Notes: a model not told the origin generated them from the sequence alone. Counted from the stretch's first letter, positions 26,615-34,859 are shown. The stretch: 64,000 nucleotides of DNA from Deltaproteobacteria bacterium (GCA_016177765.1 JACOUP010000001.1:83046-147045), one strand, 5' to 3'. Translations and numbers: made by a program.

Positions 26615-27688
26615 ATGAAAATTTATTCCAAAAAATTCGTTTGGCTAGCGTTGTTATCAAGTGCCACACTCTATAATTCCTGCGGAGGAAACGGAACGAC
26701 TGCCTCAACTGGCATTAGTTTTAAGACAGCCGCGAACTTCAGCGCCTCGGCATCGGCATCGCTATCCAAGTTTCTGGCAAAAGTGGCAACCACGACCAAA
26801 ACATGCGCCGAACTGAAAACGGAGCTGGGTGCGGCGATCACACAGGACGATCCTTCCCTTGCAGACGGTCTCGATTGCGATGGCGACCTTGGAGTCGTTG
26901 CCCACGTCACTCCCACCAAATATTCGCTGGCATTTAAGAAAGTGGTATTAAAAGCTCAAACCGGCGGGACGGATATAAATCTGATAGCCGACACCGGCAC
27001 ACTTGCAAAGTCGGAGGTGGTGGAATTTACATCCACCGATTCATCTAAAAGCGTTATCACGATCGCACCGGGAGATCTAACAGCCGGCACATACACCGAA
27101 ATCGAGGCCGAGTTATATTATTTTCAGATGACGTTTCCGGTGGCTGGCGTTACGCAAAATGTTCGCATCTATATGAGTGACGACGACTTTGCCGCAGAGG
27201 CGGCGGACCGGATAGGCTTGGGAGGGCATCATCAGGGGGATGTCACGCTTGTTGGCGATGACGGAGTAGAAGAAGGCTGGATTGACTACACATGGACAAC
27301 AGCAAACCTCATGAAGACGCGGCCGACTGTCATGGGTGGCGCGGCCACTTCTGATCCGGAAACCACTCATGACAGAGGATTTTTTGGAGACAATTCTTTC
27401 TGGAACACCGCAACGTTGACGCAAGGGGCAAATCAAGATATTTATATTGCCACATATGACTTTGATACCGGTAAGGAATTGGTCATACCCGATCCCACGA
27501 CGATAACCAATCTCACAACTGTCACTGTGACATTTTCCACGGCAGATACGTTCTTTTATGAAGATTTCGCTCCGTTCGGCAGTAACGCGAGCTTTCCCGG
27601 TTTCTATCCTGACACCGGAGGCGAGGCCACCGCCGCGGGCGAAGCATGGGCGCCATTGGCACCAACCGCCACTGTCACGTACAACTAA
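26615..27688 (+). CDS. Putative lipoprotein of unknown function
   Basis: 357 residues. The signal peptide ends in the lipobox-like YNSC (Cys near residue 23), followed by GGNGTTAS. The mature part is Thr/Ala/Asp-rich and beta-like. A central acidic patch (MSDDDFAAEAADRIGLGGHHQGD) carries His and Asp residues, possibly metal-binding. Tryptophan pairs and an FTS/FSTADTFFYEDF segment lie toward the end. Not a family I recognise. A good ribosome site (GGGAGGGAG) sits 2-3 nt before the ATG. It follows the tRNA-Arg pair and converges on apt. Confidence 0.75.
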   Translation: MKIYSKKFVWLALLSSATLYNSCGGNGTTASTGISFKTAANFSASASASLSKFLAKVATTTKTCAELKTELGAAITQDDPSLADGLDCDGDLGVVAHVTPTKYSLAFKKVVLKAQTGGTDINLIADTGTLAKSEVVEFTSTDSSKSVITIAPGDLTAGTYTEIEAELYYFQMTFPVAGVTQNVRIYMSDDDFAAEAADRIGLGGHHQGDVTLVGDDGVEEGWIDYTWTTANLMKTRPTVMGGAATSDPETTHDRGFFGDNSFWNTATLTQGANQDIYIATYDFDTGKELVIPDPTTITNLTTVTVTFSTADTFFYEDFAPFGSNASFPGFYPDTGGEATAAGEAWAPLAPTATVTYN

Positions 27689-27700
27689 TCTTCCAGTGTC

Positions 27701-27721
27701 TTATTGTGTATGACACAATAA
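27701..27721. terminator. Possible bidirectional hairpin
   Basis: TTATTGTGT-ATG-ACACAATAA, a perfect 9-bp stem in the 40-bp gap between convergent genes. A short A/T-rich tail on both sides makes weak termination possible. Confidence 0.4.
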
Positions 27722-27728
27722 AGAAATT

Positions 27729-28253
27729 TCAGTACCGTATCAGGGAAAAGATCTCCCGCCTTTTTAGTTTTTCACGGCCTTTCAGAAACCCCAGTTCGAT
27801 CACAAAGGCGGATTCCACAACCGTCCCGCCACATTTTTCAATGAGCTGGCAGGTCGCGCTGGCCGTCCCGCCGGTGGCGAGGACGTCATCGACTACCAGC
27901 ACCCGGCTCCCCTTGGAGACCGCATCCCGGTGCATCTCGATTTTATCCGTTCCGTACTCCAGGGCATACTCGACACTTTCCGTCTTGAAGGGAAGTTTTC
28001 CCTTCTTCCGGACCGGGACAAAGCCGGCATCAATCCGATAGGCCAAGGCGGCAGCAAAGATAAAACCACGCGATTCAATCCCGACACAGTAATCGATCTG
28101 TCGGGTGGCATACCGCTTGGCCAAGGTGTCGATCACCTGCTGAAAGGCGGTCACATCCGCCAAAAGCGGCGTGATATCCTTAAAAACGATTCCTGGTTTG
28201 GGAAAGTCCGGAACATCGCGGATTTTGGATTTGAGGTCGATCGGTGTCGTCAT
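27729..28253 (-). CDS. apt: Adenine phosphoribosyltransferase
   Basis: Purine salvage: adenine plus PRPP to AMP. 174 residues, normal length. Starts with [24 protein letters not shown] residues, and the PRPP loop is [14 protein letters not shown] near residue 122; GIESRGFIF supports base binding. Preceded by AAGGAG at ideal distance, and by an AT-rich inverted-repeat region. Confidence 0.97.
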   Translation of the reverse strand: MTTPIDLKSKIRDVPDFPKPGIVFKDITPLLADVTAFQQVIDTLAKRYATRQIDYCVGIESRGFIFAAALAYRIDAGFVPVRKKGKLPFKTESVEYALEYGTDKIEMHRDAVSKGSRVLVVDDVLATGGTASATCQLIEKCGGTVVESAFVIELGFLKGREKLKRREIFSLIRY

Positions 28254-28265
28254 TTTCTTTCTCCT

Positions 28266-28372
28266 TATAGTATTTCAACTTTTTATTCGTACTATAGTGC
28301 GGATAAAAAGTTAGAAATACTTATAGTTTTTAACTCAAATATTACTAACCAAAAGTTAAAATACTATAAATT
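28266..28372. repeat. AT-rich inverted repeat upstream of apt
   Basis: Left arm 28266-28286 (TATAGTATTTCAACTTTTTA) matches the inverse of 28303-28326, and a further partial copy (AAAAGTTAAAATACTATA) lies at 28351-28368. The region 28254-28384 is far richer in A/T than its surroundings and contains no gene. Confidence 0.65.
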
Positions 28373-28384
28373 AAAAAACCTCTA

Positions 28385-29065
28385 TTACAGCTTGGGCAAA
28401 AAGAAAAGGGGATTTCTGGCCACCCTCCCTTTACGGACTTCAAAGTGTAGATGCGGGCCGGTCGCCCTCCCGGTCGCCCCCACCTTGCCGATCACCTGCC
28501 CTTTCTTGACCCTTTTCCCCTTTTTCACCAAATACTGGGAAAGGTGGGCATACGCAGTAAAAAAACCGTCCTTATGTTTGACCAGGATCAGATGGCCATA
28601 CCCTCGGAGCCGCTGACTATAGACCACCTGCCCCGCAGAGGCGGCATGGATAGGGGTCCCGTGGGGGGAGGCGATATCGATCCCATCATGACGGGTCCCG
28701 TTCCTCATCCCAAACCGGCTGGTCAGCCGGCCATGAATCGGCCAGGCAAAACGGCCCCGATCAAACACGATCTTTTCTTCGGCAACCCCCTTGGCAAGCG
28801 GTTTGACCGTTTTTGTTTTTCTGGCCCTCGTCGGGATAAAAACGCGGTCCCCCGGTTTGAGATCCTTGGAATCCTCAATATCGTTAATTTCCGCCAGTTC
28901 CTGAACGGTGACCCCATAAGTGCGAGCCAGGGAGGTCAGAGAATCACCCGATTGCATCCGGTAGTATAACCCTGTCCGGACATAAACCTTGGCACACCCG
29001 GCCATACCCAGGCACAAGAGTCCTGCAAAGACCGCCAATAAAACCGACCTAAGGCGGGAATCCAT
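28385..29065 (-). CDS. LysM / M23 peptidase lipoprotein (NlpD-like)
   Basis: 226 residues from MDSRLRSVLLAV. Lipobox LGMAGC near residues 17-22. A LysM domain (YRMQSGDSLTSLARTYGVTVQELAEIN) is at about 36-80 and a C-terminal M23/LytM domain contains HDGIDIASPHG and HLHFEVRKG, with the zinc ligands His/Asp/His present. Such proteins hydrolyse or regulate hydrolysis of cross-links during division. surE-pcm-nlpD is the standard order in Proteobacteria, and the start overlaps pcm by 17 bp. Confidence 0.92.
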   Translation of the reverse strand: MDSRLRSVLLAVFAGLLCLGMAGCAKVYVRTGLYYRMQSGDSLTSLARTYGVTVQELAEINDIEDSKDLKPGDRVFIPTRARKTKTVKPLAKGVAEEKIVFDRGRFAWPIHGRLTSRFGMRNGTRHDGIDIASPHGTPIHAASAGQVVYSQRLRGYGHLILVKHKDGFFTAYAHLSQYLVKKGKRVKKGQVIGKVGATGRATGPHLHFEVRKGRVARNPLFFLPKL

Positions 29066-29699
29066 GCTGGCCGATAAGTTTGACAAACCGACACCTCCCG
29101 AGTGACCGTTGTTGAACACCCTCCTTTGTCTTTTCAAGCAAAGAAAGTTCCTGACTCTCTTCATTGCCAAGCGGGATGATCAACCGCCCCCGGAAGGCGA
29201 GTTGTTCCACGAGAGATTGCGGAATCTGGGGAGAAGCGGCCGTGACCAGGATGCCGTCAAAGGGGGCCTCGTCGGCCCACCCCTCCGAACCATCCCCCCC
29301 GCGAAGGGTAATGTTCTGGTACCCCATTCGGTGGAGGAGTTGGCGTGCCTTGTTGGAGAGAGGTGTAATCCTCTCCATGGAGTAAACTTTCCCGGCCAGG
29401 GCCGCCAGAATCGCCGTTTGGTACCCACAACCGGTCCCGATCTCCAGAACCTTCTCGTCCCCTTTCAGAGCGAGGCTCTCCGTCATCAGCCCAACAATGT
29501 ACGGCTGCGAAATAGTTTGGTGATGGCCGATATTGAGCGGGTGATCGTTGTAGGCCTGGGGGATGAGCGCCTCCTGGACAAATTCGTGCCGAGGGATCGT
29601 CCCCATAATTTCCAGCACCCGTGGGTCGCGAATTCCCCTGGCGATCAACTGCTCCTCAACCATCTTGCGGCGGGCAACATGGTAGGCGATCTTTGTCAA
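29049..29699 (-). CDS. pcm: Protein-L-isoaspartate O-methyltransferase
   Basis: Repairs isoaspartyl residues using SAM. 216 residues, normal. The SAM motif VLEIGTGCGYQTAILA is at about 80-95, with RHEFV and the YNDHPLNIGHHQTISQP signature before it and GGDGSEG / PFDGILVTAA later. The ATG overlaps the surE stop by 4 bp. Confidence 0.97.
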   Translation of the reverse strand: MTKIAYHVARRKMVEEQLIARGIRDPRVLEIMGTIPRHEFVQEALIPQAYNDHPLNIGHHQTISQPYIVGLMTESLALKGDEKVLEIGTGCGYQTAILAALAGKVYSMERITPLSNKARQLLHRMGYQNITLRGGDGSEGWADEAPFDGILVTAASPQIPQSLVEQLAFRGRLIIPLGNEESQELSLLEKTKEGVQQRSLGRCRFVKLIGQHGFPP

Positions 29700-30454
29700 A
29701 ACCTGAGGCCCCTTAGTTCTTCAAAGAGTGGATAATGAGTCATATCCACCTGCAGGGGAGTGATGGAGATATGGCCGGCCTGAATCGCATTGCAGTCAGA
29801 CCCTGGAATGTTAACAAAACTTTTCTCGTTGCCGCCGATCCAGTAGTATTTTTTACCGCGCGGATCGATTTTTTCAAAGATAATCTCGCCGTAGTTTCTT
29901 TTCCCGAGCTTGGTGATCCGGGCCGCGGAGGCCGAGGGGCGATTGGGAACATTCACGTTGAGCATGATCCCCCGTGGTAGATGATAACGGGTGAGTCTCC
30001 GGGCGAGCTTGAGGGCAAAACGGGAGGCGGTCCTAAAATAATTTTTCTTTTCACCCAAGGTGACCAGCGAGAAAGCGGCAGACGGAATCCCCAGTAGGGC
30101 CCCTTCCATGGCGGCTGAAACGGTTCCGGAATAATGGACATCATCCCCGAGATTGGCCCCACAGTTAATTCCGGAAATAATGAGATCCGGTTTCTTGGGT
30201 GAACCGCCCTTCCCTTTGAGAATCTCATGAACCCCCAGAGTCACACAATCGGTGGGCGTCCCGTTGATGGCATAAAGATCCCTGGCCATCCTCACCACAC
30301 GCAAGGGCCGATGCAATGTGATTGAATGACTGGAGGCACTCTGTTCACCATCCGGCGCCGCAATCACCACACGCGCCACGGACGAGAGTTCCTTCGCCAG
30401 GACCTTGAGTCCTTCGGCATGGATGCCGTCATCATTGGAGAGAAGGATCAGCAA
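29696..30454 (-). CDS. surE: 5'/3'-nucleotidase SurE, TTG start
   Basis: Survival protein, a metal-dependent nucleotidase acting on nucleoside monophosphates. 252 residues. The N-terminus LLILLSNDDG aligns with the family start MRILLSNDDG, so the TTG at 30454 is the start. Metal ligands are the DD pair and the Asn in SGINCGANLG. An in-frame upstream extension would lie in tRNA-Pro, whose 3' end is 3 nt away, so no ribosome site can be present. A palindrome repeat adds KGKGGSPK just before PDLIISGIN. Confidence 0.95.
   Translation of the reverse strand: MLILLSNDDGIHAEGLKVLAKELSSVARVVIAAPDGEQSASSHSITLHRPLRVVRMARDLYAINGTPTDCVTLGVHEILKGKGGSPKKPDLIISGINCGANLGDDVHYSGTVSAAMEGALLGIPSAAFSLVTLGEKKNYFRTASRFALKLARRLTRYHLPRGIMLNVNVPNRPSASAARITKLGKRNYGEIIFEKIDPRGKKYYWIGGNEKSFVNIPGSDCNAIQAGHISITPLQVDMTHYPLFEELRGLRF
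30197..30209. repeat. GGGTGAWTCACCC-family palindrome in surE
   Basis: Core GGGTGAACCGCCC, encoding KGGSPK in the loop preceding the conserved PDLIISG strand. Confidence 0.7.
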
Positions 30455-30457
30455 ATG

Positions 30458-30531
30458 TCGGGACGGCGGGATTTGAACCCGCGACCACACGCACCCCAAG
30501 CGTGTGCGCTACCAGGCTGCGCTACGTCCCG
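30458..30531 (-). tRNA. tRNA-Pro (GGG)
   Basis: Acceptor CGGGACG/CGTCCCG, anticodon loop TTGGGGT on stem ACGC./GCGT, T arm GCGGG-TTCAAAT-CCCGC, discriminator A. CCA not encoded. The surE start codon follows after 3 nt. Confidence 0.95.
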
Positions 30532-30572
30532 AAATGAAACGATTTTTCTTTTGGGAAAAGTCGTTTCATTTC
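30531..30572. promoter_or_regulatory. Long hairpin abutting tRNA-Pro 5' end
   Basis: Arms GAAATGAAACGA and TCGTTTCATTTC plus further pairing (TTTTC/GAAAA) make a stem of about 18 bp. It ends exactly at the first base of tRNA-Pro, so it would be removed as a 5' leader. A weak promoter (TTGTGG-17-TAAAGC at 30586-30614) lies upstream. Confidence 0.6.
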
Positions 30573-30617
30573 GAGGATCCCCGAAGCTTTAGCGTAGGGG
30601 GCCCCGTACCACAAATA

Positions 30618-30968
30618 TTACCTCAAAATCTTTGCCAGCTCTTCCAATTCGCTCCGGACCTTCTCAAGGGTCTTTTTGCTAACCCCATCCGCAAAATCGA
30701 TGTGCATCTGGGGCTGTTTAGCCAGCTCACGAATCCTCCTCCTCGCCCCCTCGATGGTAAACCCTTCATCGTAAAGAAGACGACGGATCGTTGAAACCGT
30801 CTCCACATCCTTCTTGCGGTAAAGCCGCTGGCCGGCCCGTGATTTGATCGGCTCAATCTCCTTGAACTCCGTCTCCCAGTAACGGAGAACATACGGTTCA
30901 AGACTGAAGATCTTGGCCACTTCTCCAATCTTGAAGTAGAGCTTGTCCGGAATCTTTACCTGTCGCAT
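30618..30968 (-). CDS. MerR-family DNA-binding regulator
   Basis: 116 residues. The N-terminal winged helix-turn-helix is KLYFKIGEVAKIFSLEPYVLRYWETEF and RAGQRLYRKKDVETV. A short helix-rich tail replaces an effector domain. Metal-binding cysteines are lacking. This small regulator after ihfA in the pheST operon is conserved in many Proteobacteria and Deltaproteobacteria; its target is not known. Shine-Dalgarno GGAGAGG precedes the ATG. Confidence 0.9.
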   Translation of the reverse strand: MRQVKIPDKLYFKIGEVAKIFSLEPYVLRYWETEFKEIEPIKSRAGQRLYRKKDVETVSTIRRLLYDEGFTIEGARRRIRELAKQPQMHIDFADGVSKKTLEKVRSELEELAKILR

Positions 30969-30986
30969 AGTTTTTCCTCTCCCCGG

Positions 30987-31268
30987 TTATGACTTGTGGT
31001 TCAATGCTGATTTCAACACCTGGCTCGGCCGGAAGGTCAGAACTCTCCTGGCTGAAATCTCAATCTCCTCACCGGTCTGCGGATTTCGTCCGACCCGAGG
31101 CCTCTTCTGCCGGACGACAAAATTGCCGAAGCCGGAAATCTTGATTTTTTCCCCTTTCTCCAAGGTTTCCTTGATCGTATCGAATACCATTTCGACAATC
31201 TCAGCCGACTCTTTTTTCGAAAAGCCGATCTTGGAATAGATCGACTCGATGATTTCAGCCTTGGTCAT
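30987..31268 (-). CDS. ihfA: Integration host factor alpha / HU family
   Basis: 93 residues: MTKAEIIESIYSKIGFSKKES start, FGNFVVRQKRPRVGRNPQTG arm. Its position directly after pheT identifies the alpha subunit; the partner beta-type gene is at 18247. A strong AAGGAGGGG precedes the ATG, and a GGGCGAATCGCCC palindrome lies immediately upstream of that site. Confidence 0.94.
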   Translation of the reverse strand: MTKAEIIESIYSKIGFSKKESAEIVEMVFDTIKETLEKGEKIKISGFGNFVVRQKRPRVGRNPQTGEEIEISARRVLTFRPSQVLKSALNHKS

Positions 31269-31280
31269 AGTCCCCTCCTT

Positions 31281-31293
31281 GGGCGAATCGCCC
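31281..31293. repeat. GGGTGAWTCACCC-family palindrome before ihfA
   Basis: Compensated core GGGCGAATCGCCC in the pheT-ihfA gap, ending beside the ihfA Shine-Dalgarno. Confidence 0.7.
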
Positions 31294-31306
31294 TTTTGTT
31301 TAGCAG

Positions 31307-33382
31307 TTAACGAATCTCCGCACCCAATTTGTTTCTGGCCCGATCGATCACCTGTTGATGAAACCGGTTTACCTCTTCATCCGTCAACGTTCGGTCTTTG
31401 GCCAAATACCGCACCCGGTAGGCCAGAGACTTTTTCCCCTCAGGAACGGGTGATTCACCCATCCCCTTCCCCTGATACAGATCAAAAAGGGTAACCTCTT
31501 CCAGGGGACAGGCGGTTGTCTCCAGGGCCTTTTGAATCTCCAGTGCCGGGAGGGTCCGATCCACCAGAAGACAGATATCCCTTTCAACCCAGGGGAAGCG
31601 GGAAACCTCCTGAAACAGCCTCCTTGCAGGAATTGCGGCCACCAGAGGGTCAAGATCAAATTCAAAAAGATACGGCTCAAACCGTATCCCCATCTCAGCA
31701 ATCGTCAAAGGATGGAGGGCCCCCAAAAAACCGATCGTTTGATCCTTTAACCTCAAGTCGGCAGATTTTCCGGGATGGAGAAAAGATTGAGTCCCCTGTT
31801 CATAGGAAACATCGGGCGCCCCGATGGTTTTCAGGAGCGACTCGACAACCCCTTTGAGTTCTCTGAAATCGACCCTTTGTTTTTCTCCCTCAATCTCGAC
31901 AGGCATCCGCGGACCGGAAAGAATCCCCGCCACCCGTCTGGTCTCCACCACTTTTTCCCCCTCTTGAGAAAAAACCTTCTGGCACTCAAAGAGTCGAAGC
32001 TCACTATTTTGGTGGCTCTGGTTGTACACCAAGGCCTCTACAATTTGAGGGGTTAGCATCGGGCGAAGGAGCGAGTCTTCCTGGCTGATCGGATTGGCAA
32101 TAGAAACCGCCTTTGCCGGAAGCCCCGGATTAAACCGCCGAAGGAGGAGAGGAGAGACAAAACTGAAAGAAACCGCCTCTGAGAATCCAAGGTTTTTGAG
32201 TAATTGACGGATTTCCTTTTCAGCAGGCCGCACGGAGAGAAGATTTCTCTTCTGAGGTTTTAAGACCGGAAGCGTTGTCGGGATTTTTTCATAGCCATGA
32301 AAACGGGCCAGTTCTTCAATGAGATCGGTATCCTCGGTCAGATCCGAACGGTAGGAAGGGACTTGGAAAGTAGGGGCGCGATTAATCACGCCCTTACAAA
32401 CTAAACCGAGAGCGGACAGTGATTGCCTGATAGAGGCTGGTTTCAAGTCGGTCCCCAAATAACGATTCACCCTTTCCGGCGTCAGGGAAATAACACGAGA
32501 TCGCCTTTTCTGATTTTTGACCTCCCCGGCACCCGCAAGAACCCCCCCTCCCCCGATCGCACCAATCAGCTGGACAACACGAGTCAGGGCAAGCGGGATC
32601 CCTTCAAAATCAACCCCTCTTTCAAACCGAGTGGAGGAATCGCTGATCAAACCCAACCGACGGCTGGCCCGACGGACAGTGGAAGGATTAAAAAAGGCGC
32701 TTTCCAGGACAATCGTTGTCGTCGCCTCGGTCACGGAAGATTCCTGACCTCCCATCACCCCGGCGATCGCCATCGCCCCTTCCTTGTCCGCAATGACAAG
32801 ATCCTCGCCAAAGAGTTCTCTCGTCTGGTTGTCCAGTGTGAGGATCGCTTCACCGCCAACAGCATGCCTCACAATAATAGTCTGCCCACGGATCTTATGA
32901 TAGTCAAAGGCATGCAGGGGTTGACCCCTTTCCATTAAAACATAGTTGGTGGCATCGACAACATTGTTGATCGACCGTATCCCGACCAGGGCCAATCGAT
33001 CCTTGAGCCAGGAAGGACTCGGGGCTATCCGCACCTTTTCGAGAACGGCATAGGCATACCGCGGACAATCTTTCTTGGCGAGAACACGGAGTTGTAAGGG
33101 CAGACCCATGTGTCTGCCCTGACAAGAAGGGCGGCCACGCGGGACCGCCCCTACCCTCTTCAGCGGGACCCCGGTTACCGCCGCAACTTCACGCGCAATC
33201 CCCAAAATAGAGAGGCAGTCCCCCCGATTGGGGGTGATCGCTATTTCAAGAATCGTCTCTTCACCGATTTTCTCCAGAGATTCAATTTCAAAACCGGTAG
33301 CGGTCAATCTTTCCGACACCTGTGCCGGATTCCAGCGCAGTGAAGGGACAAATTCTTTGAGCCAGCTATAGGGTATTTTCAT
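31307..33382 (-). CDS. pheT: Phenylalanyl-tRNA synthetase beta subunit, short form
   Basis: 691 residues against about 800 usual. The N-terminal segment MKIPYSWLKEFV...GFEIESLEKIGEE runs directly into LEIAITPNRGDCLSILGIAREVAA, so the EMAP-type tRNA-binding OB domain is absent. B3/B4 editing, B5 and the C-terminal FDX-ACB domain (SRFPWVERDICLLVD ... LTDEEVNRFHQQV) are present. Palindromic repeats interrupt the frame at 31448 (GESPVP), 32370 (KGVINRAPT) and 33098-33154 (RGRPSCQGRHMG). The start overlaps the pheS stop (TAATG). Confidence 0.95.
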   Translation of the reverse strand: MKIPYSWLKEFVPSLRWNPAQVSERLTATGFEIESLEKIGEETILEIAITPNRGDCLSILGIAREVAAVTGVPLKRVGAVPRGRPSCQGRHMGLPLQLRVLAKKDCPRYAYAVLEKVRIAPSPSWLKDRLALVGIRSINNVVDATNYVLMERGQPLHAFDYHKIRGQTIIVRHAVGGEAILTLDNQTRELFGEDLVIADKEGAMAIAGVMGGQESSVTEATTTIVLESAFFNPSTVRRASRRLGLISDSSTRFERGVDFEGIPLALTRVVQLIGAIGGGGVLAGAGEVKNQKRRSRVISLTPERVNRYLGTDLKPASIRQSLSALGLVCKGVINRAPTFQVPSYRSDLTEDTDLIEELARFHGYEKIPTTLPVLKPQKRNLLSVRPAEKEIRQLLKNLGFSEAVSFSFVSPLLLRRFNPGLPAKAVSIANPISQEDSLLRPMLTPQIVEALVYNQSHQNSELRLFECQKVFSQEGEKVVETRRVAGILSGPRMPVEIEGEKQRVDFRELKGVVESLLKTIGAPDVSYEQGTQSFLHPGKSADLRLKDQTIGFLGALHPLTIAEMGIRFEPYLFEFDLDPLVAAIPARRLFQEVSRFPWVERDICLLVDRTLPALEIQKALETTACPLEEVTLFDLYQGKGMGESPVPEGKKSLAYRVRYLAKDRTLTDEEVNRFHQQVIDRARNKLGAEIR
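31448..31460. repeat. GGGTGAWTCACCC palindrome in pheT
   Basis: Consensus core GGGTGATTCACCC, encoding GESPV in the FDX-ACB domain. Confidence 0.75.
32370..32396. repeat. GTAGGGGC-family palindrome in pheT
   Basis: Arms GTAGGGGCGCGATTA / TAATCACGCCCTTAC. In frame in PheT, encoding KGVINRAPT. Confidence 0.75.
33098..33154. repeat. Two adjacent palindromes in pheT
   Basis: 33098-33119 (arms GGGCAGAC / GTCTGCCC) and 33129-33154 (arms GGGCGG / CCGCCCCTAC). Together they encode an extra loop (RGRPSCQGRHMG) after the first conserved block of PheT. Confidence 0.7.
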
Positions 33383-34494
33383 TAAAACTGCCTCAAAAAG
33401 CGGATATCGTTTTCAAAAAAGAGCCGGATATCATTGATCCCCAGTTTCAACATCGCCATCCGCTCAATCCCCATCCCGAAGGCGAAACCACTGATCTTCT
33501 TCAGGTCATACCCCACCCTGCGAAATACGGCGGGAGAGACCATCCCGCAACCCATCACCTCCAACCACCCACTTTTCTTGCAAACCTTACAGGTACGGGC
33601 GGACCTCTGTCCGCCTCTACAAAAAATACAGCCGATATCCACCTCCGCTGAGGGTTCCGTGAAGGGGAAATAGCTAGGCCGGAATCTCAGCCGGACCGAA
33701 CGGCCAAAAAATTCATTCAGAAAAAGTGTGAGGATCCCTTTGAGATCCGAAAAACGGACCCCTTGATCGACCAACAGACCCTCAACCTGGTGAAACATCG
33801 GCGTGTGGGAGGCATCCGAATCCCGGCGATAGACCGCCCCCGGCGCAATCATCTGGATCGGCGGTTTTTGCCTTTCCATCACATGGATCTGCACCGGAGA
33901 GGTGTGGGTTCGGAGTAAGTAGGGTGATCCGTGATCACCCTCTCCCTTTGTCCCTCTCCCCTCGAGGGAGAGGGTGGCCGAAGGCCGGGTGAGGGGGGCC
34001 CCTACATAGAAGGTATCTTGCATATCCCGCGCCGGATGATCGGCAGGGATATTCAGCGCCTCAAAATTGTAATAATCACTCTCCACCTCCGGTCCTTCAT
34101 GCACCTGAAAACCGATCCCGACAAAGATCTCCTCCACCTCTTCCATCACCTGACGCACGGGATGGAGATGACCCCTGGGCAGTCCCCTGCCGGGCAAGGT
34201 AATATCGGCCCGTTCCCCTTCTGTTTTACGATCAAGGAGCTGTCCCTTGAGCTGATCGAGGAGACGACGACACTCTTCCTCAATTTTCCCCTTGAGACTG
34301 TTGGCCATCTGTCCCACCTTCGGACGCTCTTCATTGGTCATCTCCCCCATCCGTCTGAGAATGGAGGAAAGATGCCCCTTCTTGCCAAGGTAATTCGCCT
34401 TGACCTGGAGGATCTCGTTCGGATGGCGCAAGGAAACAATCTCCTCCGCAAATCTTTTCCCAAGATCCTCAATCTCTGTAATCAGAGAACTCAT
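33382..34494 (-). CDS. pheS: Phenylalanyl-tRNA synthetase alpha subunit with repeat insertions
   Basis: Class II catalytic subunit, 370 residues. The N-terminal coiled coil is followed by motif 1 (HPVRQVMEEVEEIFVGIGF), RTHTSPVQIHVM, FHQVEGLLVD and motif 3 (GFAFGMGIERMAML). An 87-bp palindromic insertion (33919-34005) adds exactly 29 residues between QDTFY and LLRTHTSP. A 28-bp palindrome (33593-33620) splits the zinc-knuckle-like CIFC...CKVCKKSGW with RGGQRSART. Both keep the frame. The ATG directly follows the rplT stop. Confidence 0.96.
   Translation of the reverse strand: MSSLITEIEDLGKRFAEEIVSLRHPNEILQVKANYLGKKGHLSSILRRMGEMTNEERPKVGQMANSLKGKIEEECRRLLDQLKGQLLDRKTEGERADITLPGRGLPRGHLHPVRQVMEEVEEIFVGIGFQVHEGPEVESDYYNFEALNIPADHPARDMQDTFYVGAPLTRPSATLSLEGRGTKGEGDHGSPYLLRTHTSPVQIHVMERQKPPIQMIAPGAVYRRDSDASHTPMFHQVEGLLVDQGVRFSDLKGILTLFLNEFFGRSVRLRFRPSYFPFTEPSAEVDIGCIFCRGGQRSARTCKVCKKSGWLEVMGCGMVSPAVFRRVGYDLKKISGFAFGMGIERMAMLKLGINDIRLFFENDIRFLRQF
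33593..33620. repeat. GTAGGGGC-family palindrome in pheS zinc knuckle
   Basis: 28 bp, arms GTACGGGCGGAC / GTCCGCCTCTAC, encoding the residues between the two CxxC pairs of PheS. Confidence 0.75.
33919..34005. repeat. 87-bp composite palindromic insertion in pheS
   Basis: Outer GTAGGG / CCCCTAC ends enclose a CCCTCTCCC...GGGAGAGGG element (33936-33996). Length 87 = 29 codons, matching the extra 29 residues in PheS. Confidence 0.8.
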
Positions 34495-34845
34495 TTAAGC
34501 GGCCTTCGCTATTTCTACCACCCTGGCAAATCCTGCCGGGTCGCCAATCGCCAGATCCGAAAGCATCTTCCGATCAAGAGCAACATTGGCTTTTTTAAGC
34601 CTTCCCATCAATTGCGAGTAGGAAAAACCGTGCTCGCGAGCCGCCGCCCCGATTCGGGTGATCCAGAGACTCCGGAAATCCCGCTTACGGACCTTGCGGT
34701 CACGCGTGGCATAGGCCAAGGCCCTTTTGACCTTTTCGGAAGCGGTCCGGATCAATCTCCCCTGACCTCCCCGAAAGCCCTTGGCCCTTTTGAGGATCTT
34801 GTTCCGACGCCGTCTTGCCTTAAAACCCCTTTTTGCTCGTGCCAT
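34495..34845 (-). CDS. rplT: 50S ribosomal protein L20
   Basis: 116 residues, normal length ([27 protein letters not shown]). 23S-binding assembly protein. Shine-Dalgarno AAGGAGAG precedes the ATG. Part of infC-rpmI-rplT, where L20 often autoregulates. Confidence 0.98.
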   Translation of the reverse strand: MARAKRGFKARRRRNKILKRAKGFRGGQGRLIRTASEKVKRALAYATRDRKVRKRDFRSLWITRIGAAAREHGFSYSQLMGRLKKANVALDRKMLSDLAIGDPAGFARVVEIAKAA

Positions 34846-34859
34846 AGTTCTCTCCTTTT

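Noticed and set aside
30455..30499. Longer surE start (MGCVWSRVQIPPSR)
   Set aside because: Translated tRNA-Pro sequence; SurE begins with the strand LILLSNDDG.
33936..33996. Sequencing or assembly error in pheS
   Set aside because: The insertion is exactly 29 codons, keeps the frame, and the same repeat occurs in frame in coaE and the lipoprotein gene.
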